Origin: Flavobacterium sp. SLB02
GTDB lineage: Bacteria; Bacteroidota; Bacteroidia; Flavobacteriales; Flavobacteriaceae
Assembly: GCF_009664855.1 (NCBI RefSeq)
Contig: NZ_CP045928.1
Coordinates: 5,753,497-5,817,496 of the forward strand
Reading direction: 5' to 3'
Length of the DNA: 64,000 nt
Shown here: one piece after another, positions 9,358-16,831 of the stretch
Position numbering within the stretch: position 1 is the first letter of the stretch
Layout of the letters: every line of letters starts with the position of its first letter
Position numbers and translations under genes: made by a program
The notes under the pieces: generated by a model
The model's input: only the letters and a program-made list of their open reading frames with translations
Database searches by the model: none
Told to the model about the DNA's origin: nothing

Positions 9358-9461
9358 AAAAAATGTCCTGTAAAATGCCAAAATGACATTTTTTTAAATT
9401 GGTTCAGAAATTGCAGTTTCTTTTGTAACTTTAGTAATCAATCAAATAAAAGTAAAAAAAT

Positions 9462-10148
9462 ATGGGAAGTGGATATTTAATTATTGCAGGAGCAATTATG
9501 TTGCTCAGCTGGTTAGTGAGTTCAAAACTCAAAAGTAAGTTTGAATTATATTCGAAAATACAGTTAAGAAACGGAATGAGTGGTGCGGAAATTGCCGAAA
9601 AAATGTTGGCTGATAACGGAATTACTGATGTTAGAGTAATCTCGACTCCGGGACAATTAACAGATCATTATAATCCTTCAGATAAAACAGTAAATTTAAG
9701 CGAAGCAGTTTACAATCATCGTAATGCGGCTGCAGCTGCTGTTGCGGCGCACGAATGCGGCCATGCTGTGCAGCATTCTATAGGTTATGAATGGCTGACT
9801 TTACGCTCTAAACTGGTGCCAATTGTAAGTATTGCCTCAAATTATGTACAATGGATTTTGCTGGCCGGAATTTTAATGATCAGGACTTTTCCGCAATTAC
9901 TACTGGTAGGAATCGTGATTTTTGCTGCAACAACATTGTTTACCATTATAACTTTGCCTGTAGAATACGATGCGAGTAACAGAGCGCTTGCCTGGTTGGA
10001 AAATAAACACATGCTGACACAAGAAGAACAGGCAGGAGCAAAAGATGCTTTAAAATGGGCTGCAAGAACTTATGTTGTAGCGGCTATAGGATCTATTGCA
10101 ACGCTGCTGTACTATATCTCGATTTATTCCGGAAGCAGGAGGAATTAA
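9462..10148 (+). CDS. Membrane zinc metallopeptidase (YugP family)
   Basis: A 228-residue membrane protein of the YugP/neutral zinc metallopeptidase family. The zinc-binding HEXXH motif is HECGH at residues 97-101 (AAHECGHAVQH); a third ligand may come from the later EYDAS segment (about 169-173). Membrane segments are at about 5-22, 122-140, 143-165 and 205-223. Length and order are normal for the family. It stands alone and is closed by a good terminator at 10191-10227. Biological substrate is not known for the family. Confidence 0.9.
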   Translation: MGSGYLIIAGAIMLLSWLVSSKLKSKFELYSKIQLRNGMSGAEIAEKMLADNGITDVRVISTPGQLTDHYNPSDKTVNLSEAVYNHRNAAAAAVAAHECGHAVQHSIGYEWLTLRSKLVPIVSIASNYVQWILLAGILMIRTFPQLLLVGIVIFAATTLFTIITLPVEYDASNRALAWLENKHMLTQEEQAGAKDALKWAARTYVVAAIGSIATLLYYISIYSGSRRN

Positions 10149-10180
10149 AAATGAGATAATGTGTCAATTTGATAATTAGA
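10149..10180. repeat. Left arm of a 32-bp perfect inverted repeat
   Basis: The 32 bases 10149-10180 are the exact reverse complement of 10520-10551. The arm contains the internal words 'GATAATGTGTCAATTTGATAAT'-like halves, that is, 'GATAAT' twice. The arms enclose a terminator and one small gene on the minus strand, and the right arm overlaps the stop codon of the Lrp gene. Confidence 0.85.
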
Positions 10181-10190
10181 CGATTTATAG

Positions 10191-10227
10191 AAAACCCGAT
10201 TAGTTTTAACGCTAATCGGGTTTTTTT
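10191..10227 (+). terminator. Rho-independent terminator after the zinc protease
   Basis: Stem AAAACCCGATTAG (10191-10203) pairs with CTAATCGGGTTTT (10212-10224), loop of eight bases, T7 tract. It can work in both directions and so also serves the convergent small membrane-protein gene. Confidence 0.88.
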
Positions 10228-10501
10228 ATGAATTGCTGAAACTTAAAGAGATAAATAGGAAAACCCAAATTCCGGATATAATATAAATGGAGTTTAAGTA
10301 TTGTTTGTTCTCTGATTTATAATATTTGTAATAAAGAATTGAAGAATAAATTATACTCACCGGAATTGAAAGTAAAAATAATAAAAAGCCTGCACCCGTC
10401 GTGCATACGCCACTCGGACTTGTTTTTTCTCCTATGAATGCTATTACAAAGTAAAATATAAAAAATAGAATGGTTTTAATCTCAGGTCTAATATTCGTCA
10501 T
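10226..10501 (-). CDS. Small membrane protein inside an inverted repeat
   Basis: A 91-residue protein not recognised from any family. It has three hydrophobic stretches (about 9-25, 36-55 and 70-88) with a short polar loop containing GEKTSPSGVCTTG between the first two. Codon use and base composition look like the neighbours. The gene and its terminator are exactly enclosed by the 32-bp inverted repeat 10149-10180 / 10520-10551, which makes this a discrete cassette of about 400 bp. Start is the ATG at 10499-10501, 19 bases inside the right arm. Confidence 0.6.
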   Translation of the reverse strand: MTNIRPEIKTILFFIFYFVIAFIGEKTSPSGVCTTGAGFLLFLLSIPVSIIYSSILYYKYYKSENKQYLNSIYIISGIWVFLFISLSFSNS

Positions 10502-10519
10502 AAAGATTTTAAAAAATTA

Positions 10520-10551
10520 TCTAATTATCAAATTGACACATTATCTCATTT
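10520..10551. repeat. Right arm of the 32-bp perfect inverted repeat
   Basis: Exact reverse complement of 10149-10180. Its last two bases fall inside the stop codon (10550-10552) of the Lrp-family gene, so an inversion between the arms would leave that gene's stop intact only because the arms are identical. Confidence 0.85.
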
Positions 10552-11020
10552 ACAATTGTATCTGCCTATCGATCTGCTGATCCAGCGATATAAACGTTTC
10601 AGTTCTTGAAACACCTTCTATGGCTTGAATTTTAGTGTTTAAAAGCTGCATCAAATGTTCGTTGTCGCGACAAATGATTTTGATTAATACAGACCAGTTT
10701 CCTGTGGTATAATGACACTCGAGAACTTCGGGGATTTTTTTGAGATCTTTTACAGCTTCGGAGTTTCGGGAAGCTTTGTCCAGATAAACACCAACAAACG
10801 CCATAGTGTTATATCCTAAAACTTTAGGGTTTACGGTAAATTTCGAACCTGAAATAACGCCCGATTGTTCCAGTTTTTTTAAACGCTGATGAATCGCAGC
10901 TCCTGAAATGCCTATTTTATTGGCGATTTGCAAAATAGGTTTTCTGGCATCATCCATTAAGTAACGAAGGATTTCTTTGTCGATACCATCAATTTCGATT
11001 AAAAGGGAGTTGATTTTCAT
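10550..11020 (-). CDS. Lrp/AsnC-family transcriptional regulator
   Basis: A 156-residue protein with an N-terminal winged helix at about 10-62 (IDGIDKEILRYLMDDARKPI, then IANKIGISGAAIHQRLKKLEQSGVI) and the C-terminal RAM effector domain at about 70-150 (VGVYLDKASR ... VLECHYTTGNWSVLIKI). Length and layout are standard; such proteins form octamers that sense amino acids. Which amino acid is not visible here. The gene is alone, with a 457-base structured spacer upstream. Confidence 0.92.
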   Translation of the reverse strand: MKINSLLIEIDGIDKEILRYLMDDARKPILQIANKIGISGAAIHQRLKKLEQSGVISGSKFTVNPKVLGYNTMAFVGVYLDKASRNSEAVKDLKKIPEVLECHYTTGNWSVLIKIICRDNEHLMQLLNTKIQAIEGVSRTETFISLDQQIDRQIQL

Positions 11021-11477
11021 GAGAGTTGTAATTTGAAACTAATTTTAGTTATTTGGTTTTAGTTAGAAATCAAATTTAGGAATAAAACTTTAAAATATTT
11101 AAAAAATAAAGGTTTGAATTATTTTTCTCAGCGTTGAGTTTTTTTTTTTTTTTTTTTTTACCATTAAGGATTAAGGAAGTAAAGAGAAGTTCTTAAAATG
11201 TGAAATTTAAATAAAGACCGAAAGGAACTTTGACAAATGGCTACGTTCAAAGTTATTATGCGCATTTTTGTCATCACGAACGAGGGATCTCCGCGGATAG
11301 CTCGACAAAGATAGGTAACTTACTTTACGGAGTTTCTTGCGGAGATCCCTCGTTCGTGGATGACAATGATTGTGTTTAGATACTTAAAATCCAAAGTGAT
11401 TTAAAAAGAAAAAATTCCAAATCCCAGCATTAAAGTTGGAATTTGGAATTTTAAAAATTGAATATTTTAAAGAAGGA
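11021..11477. other. Intergenic spacer with long poly-T and a large hairpin
   Basis: No gene. A run of about 22 T lies at 11139-11160. A long imperfect inverted repeat follows at 11268-11294 / 11339-11366 (listed separately), and the end (11411-11455) has 'AAATTCCAAATCCCAGC ... GGAATTTGGAATTTT', a short inverted pair that could act as a terminator for the convergent hemD gene. Confidence 0.5.
11268..11366. repeat. Inverted repeat with 27/28-base arms
   Basis: Left arm 11268-11294 begins TTGTCATC-ACGAACGAGG and continues GATCTCCGC; the right arm 11339-11366 is its reverse complement with one extra base. The spacer is 44 bases. Such 'CGAACGAGGGATCTCCGC' elements are, as far as I recall, dispersed in Flavobacterium genomes; here they look like a mobile or structural intergenic repeat, and the RNA would form a very stable hairpin. 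Confidence 0.75.
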
Positions 11478-12227
11478 TTATTTTCCTTTATTTGCTTCTG
11501 CGATGTATTTTTCTAAAGCCATGGTCATAGAAGGAGTTTCAGGAGTTGGAGCAAGAATATCTATTCTTAAACCATGATCAAGAGCTTCTTTTTGAGTTGT
11601 GCTTCCAAAAACAGCGATTCTGGTCTCGTTTTGCTTAAAGTCCGGGAAGTTTTTAAATAATGATTTAATTCCGGTTGGACTGAAAAATGCCAAAACATCA
11701 TAATAAACATCTGCAAGATCGGATAAGTCGCTCATTACTGTTTTATAAAAAACAGCTTGTGCCCAGTCTACTTTTAGATTGTTTAACGTTATAGGAGCAT
11801 CAGCATTCAATTGATCGGATGCTGGTAACAAGAACTTTTCGTCTTTGTACTTTTTGATAAGAGGTGATAAGTCTGCAAAATCTTTTGCTCCAACGTAAAT
11901 CTTACGTTTTCTATACACAACATACTTTTGCAGGTAAAATGCAACAGCTTCAGATTGGCAGAAATATTTCAATCCTTCAGGAACTTTATAACGCATTTCA
12001 TCTGCTACTCTAAAAAAGTGATCCACCGCATTACGGCTTGTCAAAATTATAGCAGTATAATGATTAAGATCGATTTTTTGTAATCGGATCTCTTTTGCAT
12101 TAACCCCTTCCACATGAATAAATGGTCTGAAATCAATTTTTATTTTGTGTTTTTGTTGGAGCTCAAAGTAAGGAGAATTTTCCACTTTAGGTTCAGGCTG
12201 TGACACCAAAATTGTTTTCACTTTCAT
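11478..12227 (-). CDS. hemD: Uroporphyrinogen-III synthase
   Basis: Cyclises hydroxymethylbilane to uroporphyrinogen III in tetrapyrrole synthesis. Start placed at the ATG 12225-12227 (MKVKTILVSQPEP), which matches the family N-terminus; the longer reading runs back into the upstream gene. The 249 residues show the two-domain HemD pattern: TAIILTSRNAVDHFF (about 70-85), LLPASDQLNAD, and VLAFFSPTGIKSLF with the conserved Ser/Thr-rich 'FSPTG' turn (about 178-190), then AVFGSTTQKEA and the terminal APTPETPSM. HemD is poorly conserved generally, so the call rests on these motifs. It follows the DUF4271 gene by 14 bases, a common flavobacterial pairing. Confidence 0.88.
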   Translation of the reverse strand: MKVKTILVSQPEPKVENSPYFELQQKHKIKIDFRPFIHVEGVNAKEIRLQKIDLNHYTAIILTSRNAVDHFFRVADEMRYKVPEGLKYFCQSEAVAFYLQKYVVYRKRKIYVGAKDFADLSPLIKKYKDEKFLLPASDQLNADAPITLNNLKVDWAQAVFYKTVMSDLSDLADVYYDVLAFFSPTGIKSLFKNFPDFKQNETRIAVFGSTTQKEALDHGLRIDILAPTPETPSMTMALEKYIAEANKGK

Positions 12228-12241
12228 ATTGTAAACTTTTT

Positions 12242-12934
12242 CTAAGCACTTACTTTTGTAATCCAATAATAGAGAAAATAATAAGGTGCTATTTCAAGAG
12301 CGCAAAGATATAAAATAAAATAAAATAACTTGCTGATTATTACGTTTTGATACGTTTTTATTGAAATAAAATATGAGTAGAGGCTGATACATAGCGAAAT
12401 ACCTATGATTGCCAGTGGTATAATTTTAGGAATATTGTCATAATAAAACAAAATAGCATTAATAGGAAGCACCAAAACGCCAATATAAGTTCTGTAAGTA
12501 ACTTTTTGTAAGTTAAAAAGGTCGGCAAACTCCTCGATGTTGAATGAAGTTGCAACAATTTTTTCGATTAAAAACTTCGCCAGAATAAAATAAAGTAAAA
12601 ATGTAGCGATCTGAATAAACAGTATCCAGTCGGTTTTTAAAATGCTATAAGTTCCCGTTTTGGTATCTTCTGAAAAAATATGCATCGTCAACTGAATGAA
12701 AAATGCATACGAAATAACCTGAACGAAAAACAAACCAACGGTAAAACTACTCTTCAGGTGGTTGTTGTCGCGATAGATCTTCGCGTATTTGTCTGAGAAA
12801 ATAAGCTTGCTGAATTCGCTAAATCTAGTTTCATAAGCTGATTTAGTCATAGCAACAACAGCAAAGGTTAACACAAATAAAAGTGTCGCCCAGTCTTTGT
12901 TTTCGATAATTCGAGGGTGAAGTTGTTCAATCAT
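12242..12934 (-). CDS. DUF4271 membrane protein
   Basis: A 230-residue inner-membrane protein with about six hydrophobic segments and the family opening 'PRIIENKDWATLLFVLTFAVVA'. DUF4271 is a Bacteroidota family with no known reaction. It lies directly upstream of hemD in the same direction; the conserved pairing suggests a link to haem synthesis or to the envelope, but nothing in the sequence shows a catalytic site. Start at 12932-12934 follows a short A-rich leader. Confidence 0.85.
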   Translation of the reverse strand: MIEQLHPRIIENKDWATLLFVLTFAVVAMTKSAYETRFSEFSKLIFSDKYAKIYRDNNHLKSSFTVGLFFVQVISYAFFIQLTMHIFSEDTKTGTYSILKTDWILFIQIATFLLYFILAKFLIEKIVATSFNIEEFADLFNLQKVTYRTYIGVLVLPINAILFYYDNIPKIIPLAIIGISLCISLYSYFISIKTYQNVIISKLFYFILYLCALEIAPYYFLYYWITKVSA

Positions 12935-13040
12935 AACGACACAAAATTAGTGATTTTTTGTCTCAATGCTTTTATTATATATTTATTATGAATCAAATGC
13001 TATAAAAAGTTTACTTTTGCGAGGAAATTTACGCAGAAAA

Positions 13041-13766
13041 ATGAATGATTGTATTGTCATAATCCCCACTTACAACGAAATCGAAAATATTGAAAGTATA
13101 GTTAGAGCTGTACTCTCACAACACAAACCCTTTCATCTTTTGATTATTGATGATAATTCGCCCGATTTTACGGCCAATAAGGTAATTGCGTTGCAGGAAG
13201 AATTTCCTGACAGGCTGTTTTTAGAAAAAAGATCCAAAAAATCAGGTTTAGGAACTGCTTATGTTCACGGTTTCAAATGGGCTTTAGAGCGCAAATACAA
13301 CTACATTTTTGAGATGGACGCTGATTTTTCTCACAACCCCAATGATCTTGAAAAATTATTTGATGCTTGCCATTTTGGCGGAGCAGATCTAGCTATTGGT
13401 TCTCGTTATGTAACAGGCGTAAATGTGGTAAACTGGCCATTGAGCCGTGTTTTAATGTCTTATTTTGCTTCTGTTTACGTGAAGTTTATTACCGGAATGA
13501 AAATTCATGATGCCACAGCAGGTTTTGTTTGTTACAAAAGAGAAGTTTTGGAAAAAATCAATCTTAACAAAATAAAATTTGTGGGTTATGCTTTTCAGAT
13601 CGAAATGAAATACAGAACCTATTGTGCTAAATTTGAAATTACTGAGGTTCCTATTATCTTTACAGACAGAACAAAAGGAGTTTCGAAAATGAGCAATGCC
13701 ATTATCAAAGAAGCTATTCTTGGTGTAATTTCACTAAGATTAAAAAAATTATTCAATACCTTATAA
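13041..13766 (+). CDS. Polyprenol monophosphomannose synthase-like glycosyltransferase (GT2)
   Basis: Start at 13041 (MNDCIVIIPTYNE), the usual start of the family; the longer reading has no similarity. The 241 residues show the GT-A fold of dolichyl-phosphate mannose synthases: IIPTYNEIENI, LLIIDDNSPDFT (first DD), KKSGLGTAYVHGFKWAL, the metal-binding FEMDADFSHNP (DAD), and GSRYVTGVNVVNWP, ending with the acceptor-helix segment. It probably transfers a hexose from a nucleotide sugar to polyprenyl phosphate on the cytoplasmic membrane. It is followed 7 bases later by pyrC, so the genes are co-transcribed. Confidence 0.9.
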   Translation: MNDCIVIIPTYNEIENIESIVRAVLSQHKPFHLLIIDDNSPDFTANKVIALQEEFPDRLFLEKRSKKSGLGTAYVHGFKWALERKYNYIFEMDADFSHNPNDLEKLFDACHFGGADLAIGSRYVTGVNVVNWPLSRVLMSYFASVYVKFITGMKIHDATAGFVCYKREVLEKINLNKIKFVGYAFQIEMKYRTYCAKFEITEVPIIFTDRTKGVSKMSNAIIKEAILGVISLRLKKLFNTL

Positions 13767-13773
13767 TACCACA

Positions 13774-15120
13774 ATGGCGATGAACAGGATTTTAATAAAG
13801 AATGCTAAAATTGTAAACGAAGGATCTATTTTTGAAGGTGATGTCCTGATCGAAAACGACTTGATCGTTGAGGTAGCAGACAGTATCAGTCTAAAATCAT
13901 CCGATTGTAAAGTGATAGATGCCGAAGGAAGTTATTTGATTCCTGGTGCAATCGATGATCAGGTACATTTTAGAGAGCCGGGATTAACACATAAAGGTGA
14001 TATAGAATCAGAATCGAGAGCTGCGGTTGCGGGAGGAATTACTTCTTTTATCGAGCAGCCTAATACGGTTCCTAATGCGGTAACTCAGGAAATTTTAGAA
14101 GATAAATATCAAATTGCTGCCGTAAAATCATTTGCGAATTATTCTTTTATGATGGGTGCAACCAATGATAATCTGGAAGAAGTTCTAAAAACCAACCCGA
14201 AAAATGTTGCCGGAGTCAAGATTTTCTTAGGTTCATCTACCGGAAACATGTTGGTAGATAACGAAGCGACTTTAGAGAAAATATTCTCAAGTACACCCAT
14301 GTTAATTGCTGTGCATTGCGAAGACGAAACTACGATCCAGAATAATCTTGCCGCTTTTAAAGAGCAATATGGCGATGATGTTCCCGTAACGGCGCACCAT
14401 TTGATTCGTAGTGCTGAGGCTTGTTATATTTCATCATCAAAAGCTGTGGCTTTGGCAAAGAAAACCGGAGCACGTTTGCATATCTTTCACCTTTCGACTG
14501 CGAAAGAGATGGAGTTGTTTACAAATAAAATTCCATTAGAAGATAAAAAAATTACCGCAGAGGTTTGTGTGCATCATCTTTGGTTTACCGATGAAGATTA
14601 TAAAACAAAAGGAAATTTCATCAAATGGAATCCTGCTGTAAAAACTGCTCAGGACAGAGCAGAACTTTGGAAAGCTTTAAACGATGGTCGTATTGATGTA
14701 ATTGCTACAGATCATGCGCCTCATACCAAAGAAGAAAAAATGCAATCTTATCTAAATGCACCCTCGGGAGGGCCGCTTGTACAACATGCTGTTGTGGCAA
14801 TGTTCGAAGCGCATCACCAGGGAAAAATTACTGTAGAGAAAATCGTAGAGAAAATGTGCCACAATCCGGCTAAAATTTTCAAAATCGAAAAAAGAGGTTT
14901 TATAAAAGAAGGTTATTTTGCCGATTTGGTTATTGTAAATCCAAGTTTGCCATGGAGTGTAAAACCGGAAAATATCCTGGCAAAATGCGGATGGTCACCT
15001 TTTGAAAATTATACTTTTAAATCAAGAATCACCCACACTTTCGTGAATGGGGAACTGGTTTATAATAATTTTAAAGTAAAAGACCTTCGCAACGGAAAAA
15101 GATTATTGTTTGATAGATAA
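13774..15120 (+). CDS. pyrC: Dihydroorotase
   Basis: Third step of pyrimidine synthesis: interconverts carbamoyl-aspartate and dihydroorotate. The 448 residues show the amidohydrolase pattern: entry strand motif DDQVHFREPG (about 60-69), GGITSFIEQPNTVP, the lysine in GVKIFLGSSTG, VHCEDE, HIFHLSTAKE, and the catalytic Asp in ATDHAPHTKEE, then the C-terminal metal-independent GYFADLVIV. In most dihydroorotases the first motif is HxH; here the first His is Gln (QVH), a feature I recall from other Bacteroidota copies. Starts 7 bases after the glycosyltransferase. Confidence 0.94.
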   Translation: MAMNRILIKNAKIVNEGSIFEGDVLIENDLIVEVADSISLKSSDCKVIDAEGSYLIPGAIDDQVHFREPGLTHKGDIESESRAAVAGGITSFIEQPNTVPNAVTQEILEDKYQIAAVKSFANYSFMMGATNDNLEEVLKTNPKNVAGVKIFLGSSTGNMLVDNEATLEKIFSSTPMLIAVHCEDETTIQNNLAAFKEQYGDDVPVTAHHLIRSAEACYISSSKAVALAKKTGARLHIFHLSTAKEMELFTNKIPLEDKKITAEVCVHHLWFTDEDYKTKGNFIKWNPAVKTAQDRAELWKALNDGRIDVIATDHAPHTKEEKMQSYLNAPSGGPLVQHAVVAMFEAHHQGKITVEKIVEKMCHNPAKIFKIEKRGFIKEGYFADLVIVNPSLPWSVKPENILAKCGWSPFENYTFKSRITHTFVNGELVYNNFKVKDLRNGKRLLFDR

Positions 15121-15129
15121 AAAGCTGAA

Positions 15130-15609
15130 ATGAAAAATTGTATAGTAATAATATTGGTTTTGTTTCTTTCTGTAAGTTGTAAAAAAGAGTTGGTCAAACA
15201 ACCTGCAAAACTTATCGAGAAAGAAAAGATGATTGATATTATGTATGATTTGTCTCTTTTGGATGCAATGAAATATCAAAATCCAATCTCGCTGGACTCA
15301 GTTGAAACAGATCCTGTAAAATTTATTTTAAGAAAGTTTAAGGTTGATAGCCTGCAATTTGCCCAAAGCAATATGTATTACGCAACCGATTATGAAGCTT
15401 ATAAAGAAATGTTCGACGAAGTGAGCAAACGATTGGCGGTAAACCAAAGAGCTACAGATTCGATCATGAAAATCGAAGATAAAAAAGCAGCTAAAGAAAA
15501 GAAAAAGAAAGAAACAGATTCAATAAAAGAAGCGGTTAAGAAACCTTTGAAACAGCAAGCTACTATCGATTCGATAAAACAATTAATACAATTAAGAAAA
15601 AAGAGATAG
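15130..15609 (+). CDS. DUF4296 lipoprotein
   Basis: A 159-residue lipoprotein: signal MKNCIVIILVLFLSVSC with acylated Cys17. The mature part matches DUF4296 (EKMIDIMYDLSLLDAMKY ... PVKFILRKFKVDSLQFAQSNMYYATDYEAYKEMFDEVSKRL by motif order), a helical Bacteroidota family always found downstream of pyrC-type genes. The tail from about residue 118 is a Lys/Glu-rich helix (KKAAKEKKKKETDS). Function unknown. Starts 10 bases after pyrC. Confidence 0.88.
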   Translation: MKNCIVIILVLFLSVSCKKELVKQPAKLIEKEKMIDIMYDLSLLDAMKYQNPISLDSVETDPVKFILRKFKVDSLQFAQSNMYYATDYEAYKEMFDEVSKRLAVNQRATDSIMKIEDKKAAKEKKKKETDSIKEAVKKPLKQQATIDSIKQLIQLRKKR

Positions 15610-15617
15610 TTTTAGAA

Positions 15618-16610
15618 CTAAACGCCTTTTATATATTGATGTACATCTAGAAAAACCGTTCCCAGAGCGGTTTTTATTTTTTCATTCGAGTACAGATTCT
15701 TAGAATAAGAAGCTTTTGCAGTTGCTTTTGTAAGACGCCTCTTTTGAAAAAACAAAGTTGAAAATGCTGCATCCGCTATCCAAAGAAAATTCATCAATAA
15801 AGGCTTCGCATGAGTGCCTGGTTTTTTTACTTTTAAAGCTTCAGCAATTGTGTCCAGTATATCTTTAAAAACAATATTGTCGGCAATTAAAGTAAAACGC
15901 TCGTTTTTGATGTCGCTTTTCATTAATTCATGTGCAATTCCAATCACATCATTTATGGCGATAAAACCAGTACTTCCCAGCGTGTAAAATGAGAGTCCGT
16001 TGGCTACTTTTCGGTACAATTCGACACTTCCCTCATCGAAGATTTTTGTTGCTGAAATTGGACCTAAAATTACCCCGGGATTTATAATAATAACATCAAG
16101 ACCTTCCTGAAGTCCGCGCCAAACTTCCATCTCGGCACCATATTTAGAAATCGCATAATCGCTGTGGGGTTTCTCAGGATTCCAGTCGGTTTCTTCGGTA
16201 ATATAAGTTTCGTGTGGTGCTATATCGCCCAGAGCGGCAATAGAACTTACAAAACAGAATTTCTTTATTCCTTTGGCAATAGAAAAATTAACCATATTGG
16301 CAGTTCCTTCGATATTAGTTTTTCGAAGAGATTCTTCGTCTTTAGGATCAAAAGAAATGAAAGCAGCGCAATGATAAACGTAGTCAATATCGATAAAAGC
16401 AGTTTCTAGTGAGGGAACATCAAGAATATCGGTTTCAAGCCAATTGATTTTTTCGAATAAATCTCCTTTTTTATACAATTCAAAAACCGATTTAGTTTTT
16501 TGAATGTTGTTCTGGTTTCGATAAATAGCCCGGACATTTTCTCCATTTTCAATTAAATGAAGCAATAAATGCGAGCCTACTAAACCTGTTCCTCCAGTTA
16601 CTAATACCAT
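15618..16610 (-). CDS. NAD-dependent epimerase/dehydratase (extended SDR)
   Basis: Start at 16608-16610 (MVLVTGGTGLVGSHLLLHL), which places the Rossmann GxxGxxG motif at the N-terminus as expected. The 330-residue extended short-chain dehydrogenase has the catalytic Ser in FVSSIAALG and YAISKYGAE (YxxxK), about residues 118-155. The C-terminal half (SFYTLGSTGFIAINDVIGIA) is the substrate-binding part, similar to dihydroflavonol-reductase-like enzymes. The substrate is unknown. It converges on the DUF4296 gene with 8 bases between the stops. Confidence 0.9.
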   Translation of the reverse strand: MVLVTGGTGLVGSHLLLHLIENGENVRAIYRNQNNIQKTKSVFELYKKGDLFEKINWLETDILDVPSLETAFIDIDYVYHCAAFISFDPKDEESLRKTNIEGTANMVNFSIAKGIKKFCFVSSIAALGDIAPHETYITEETDWNPEKPHSDYAISKYGAEMEVWRGLQEGLDVIIINPGVILGPISATKIFDEGSVELYRKVANGLSFYTLGSTGFIAINDVIGIAHELMKSDIKNERFTLIADNIVFKDILDTIAEALKVKKPGTHAKPLLMNFLWIADAAFSTLFFQKRRLTKATAKASYSKNLYSNEKIKTALGTVFLDVHQYIKGV

Positions 16611-16784
16611 TTTGTAAATATACCGATTTTGCCACAAAGCCACAAAGCCACAAAGTTTTTTGTTTGTTATTTTTTACTGCAAAGACACAAAGCTTATAAT
16701 TGTTATTTGCTTTAATTGAAAGAAGGTGATCTCTGTTTTTTTATTATTTCCTTTGAGTCTTAACGTCTTTGTGGCATTGCTTTT

Positions 16785-16814
16785 TGATTTTGATATTGAC
16801 ATTGATTACATTTG
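16785..16814 (+). promoter_or_regulatory. Predicted tyrS promoter
   Basis: TTG at 16784-16786, a 20-base spacer, then TACATTTG at 16807-16814, a perfect TAnnTTTG -7 element, 17 bases before the tyrS ATG at 16832. The leader must therefore be very short. Upstream (16625-16780) are 'CCACAAAG' words in inverted order. Confidence 0.6.
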
Positions 16815-16831
16815 CACAAATTATTTTAAAA

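Noticed and set aside
11139..11160. Run of about 22 T as a phase-variable tract
   Set aside because: It is in a non-coding gap more than 100 bases from the Lrp start and is not within a gene or a recognised promoter spacer.
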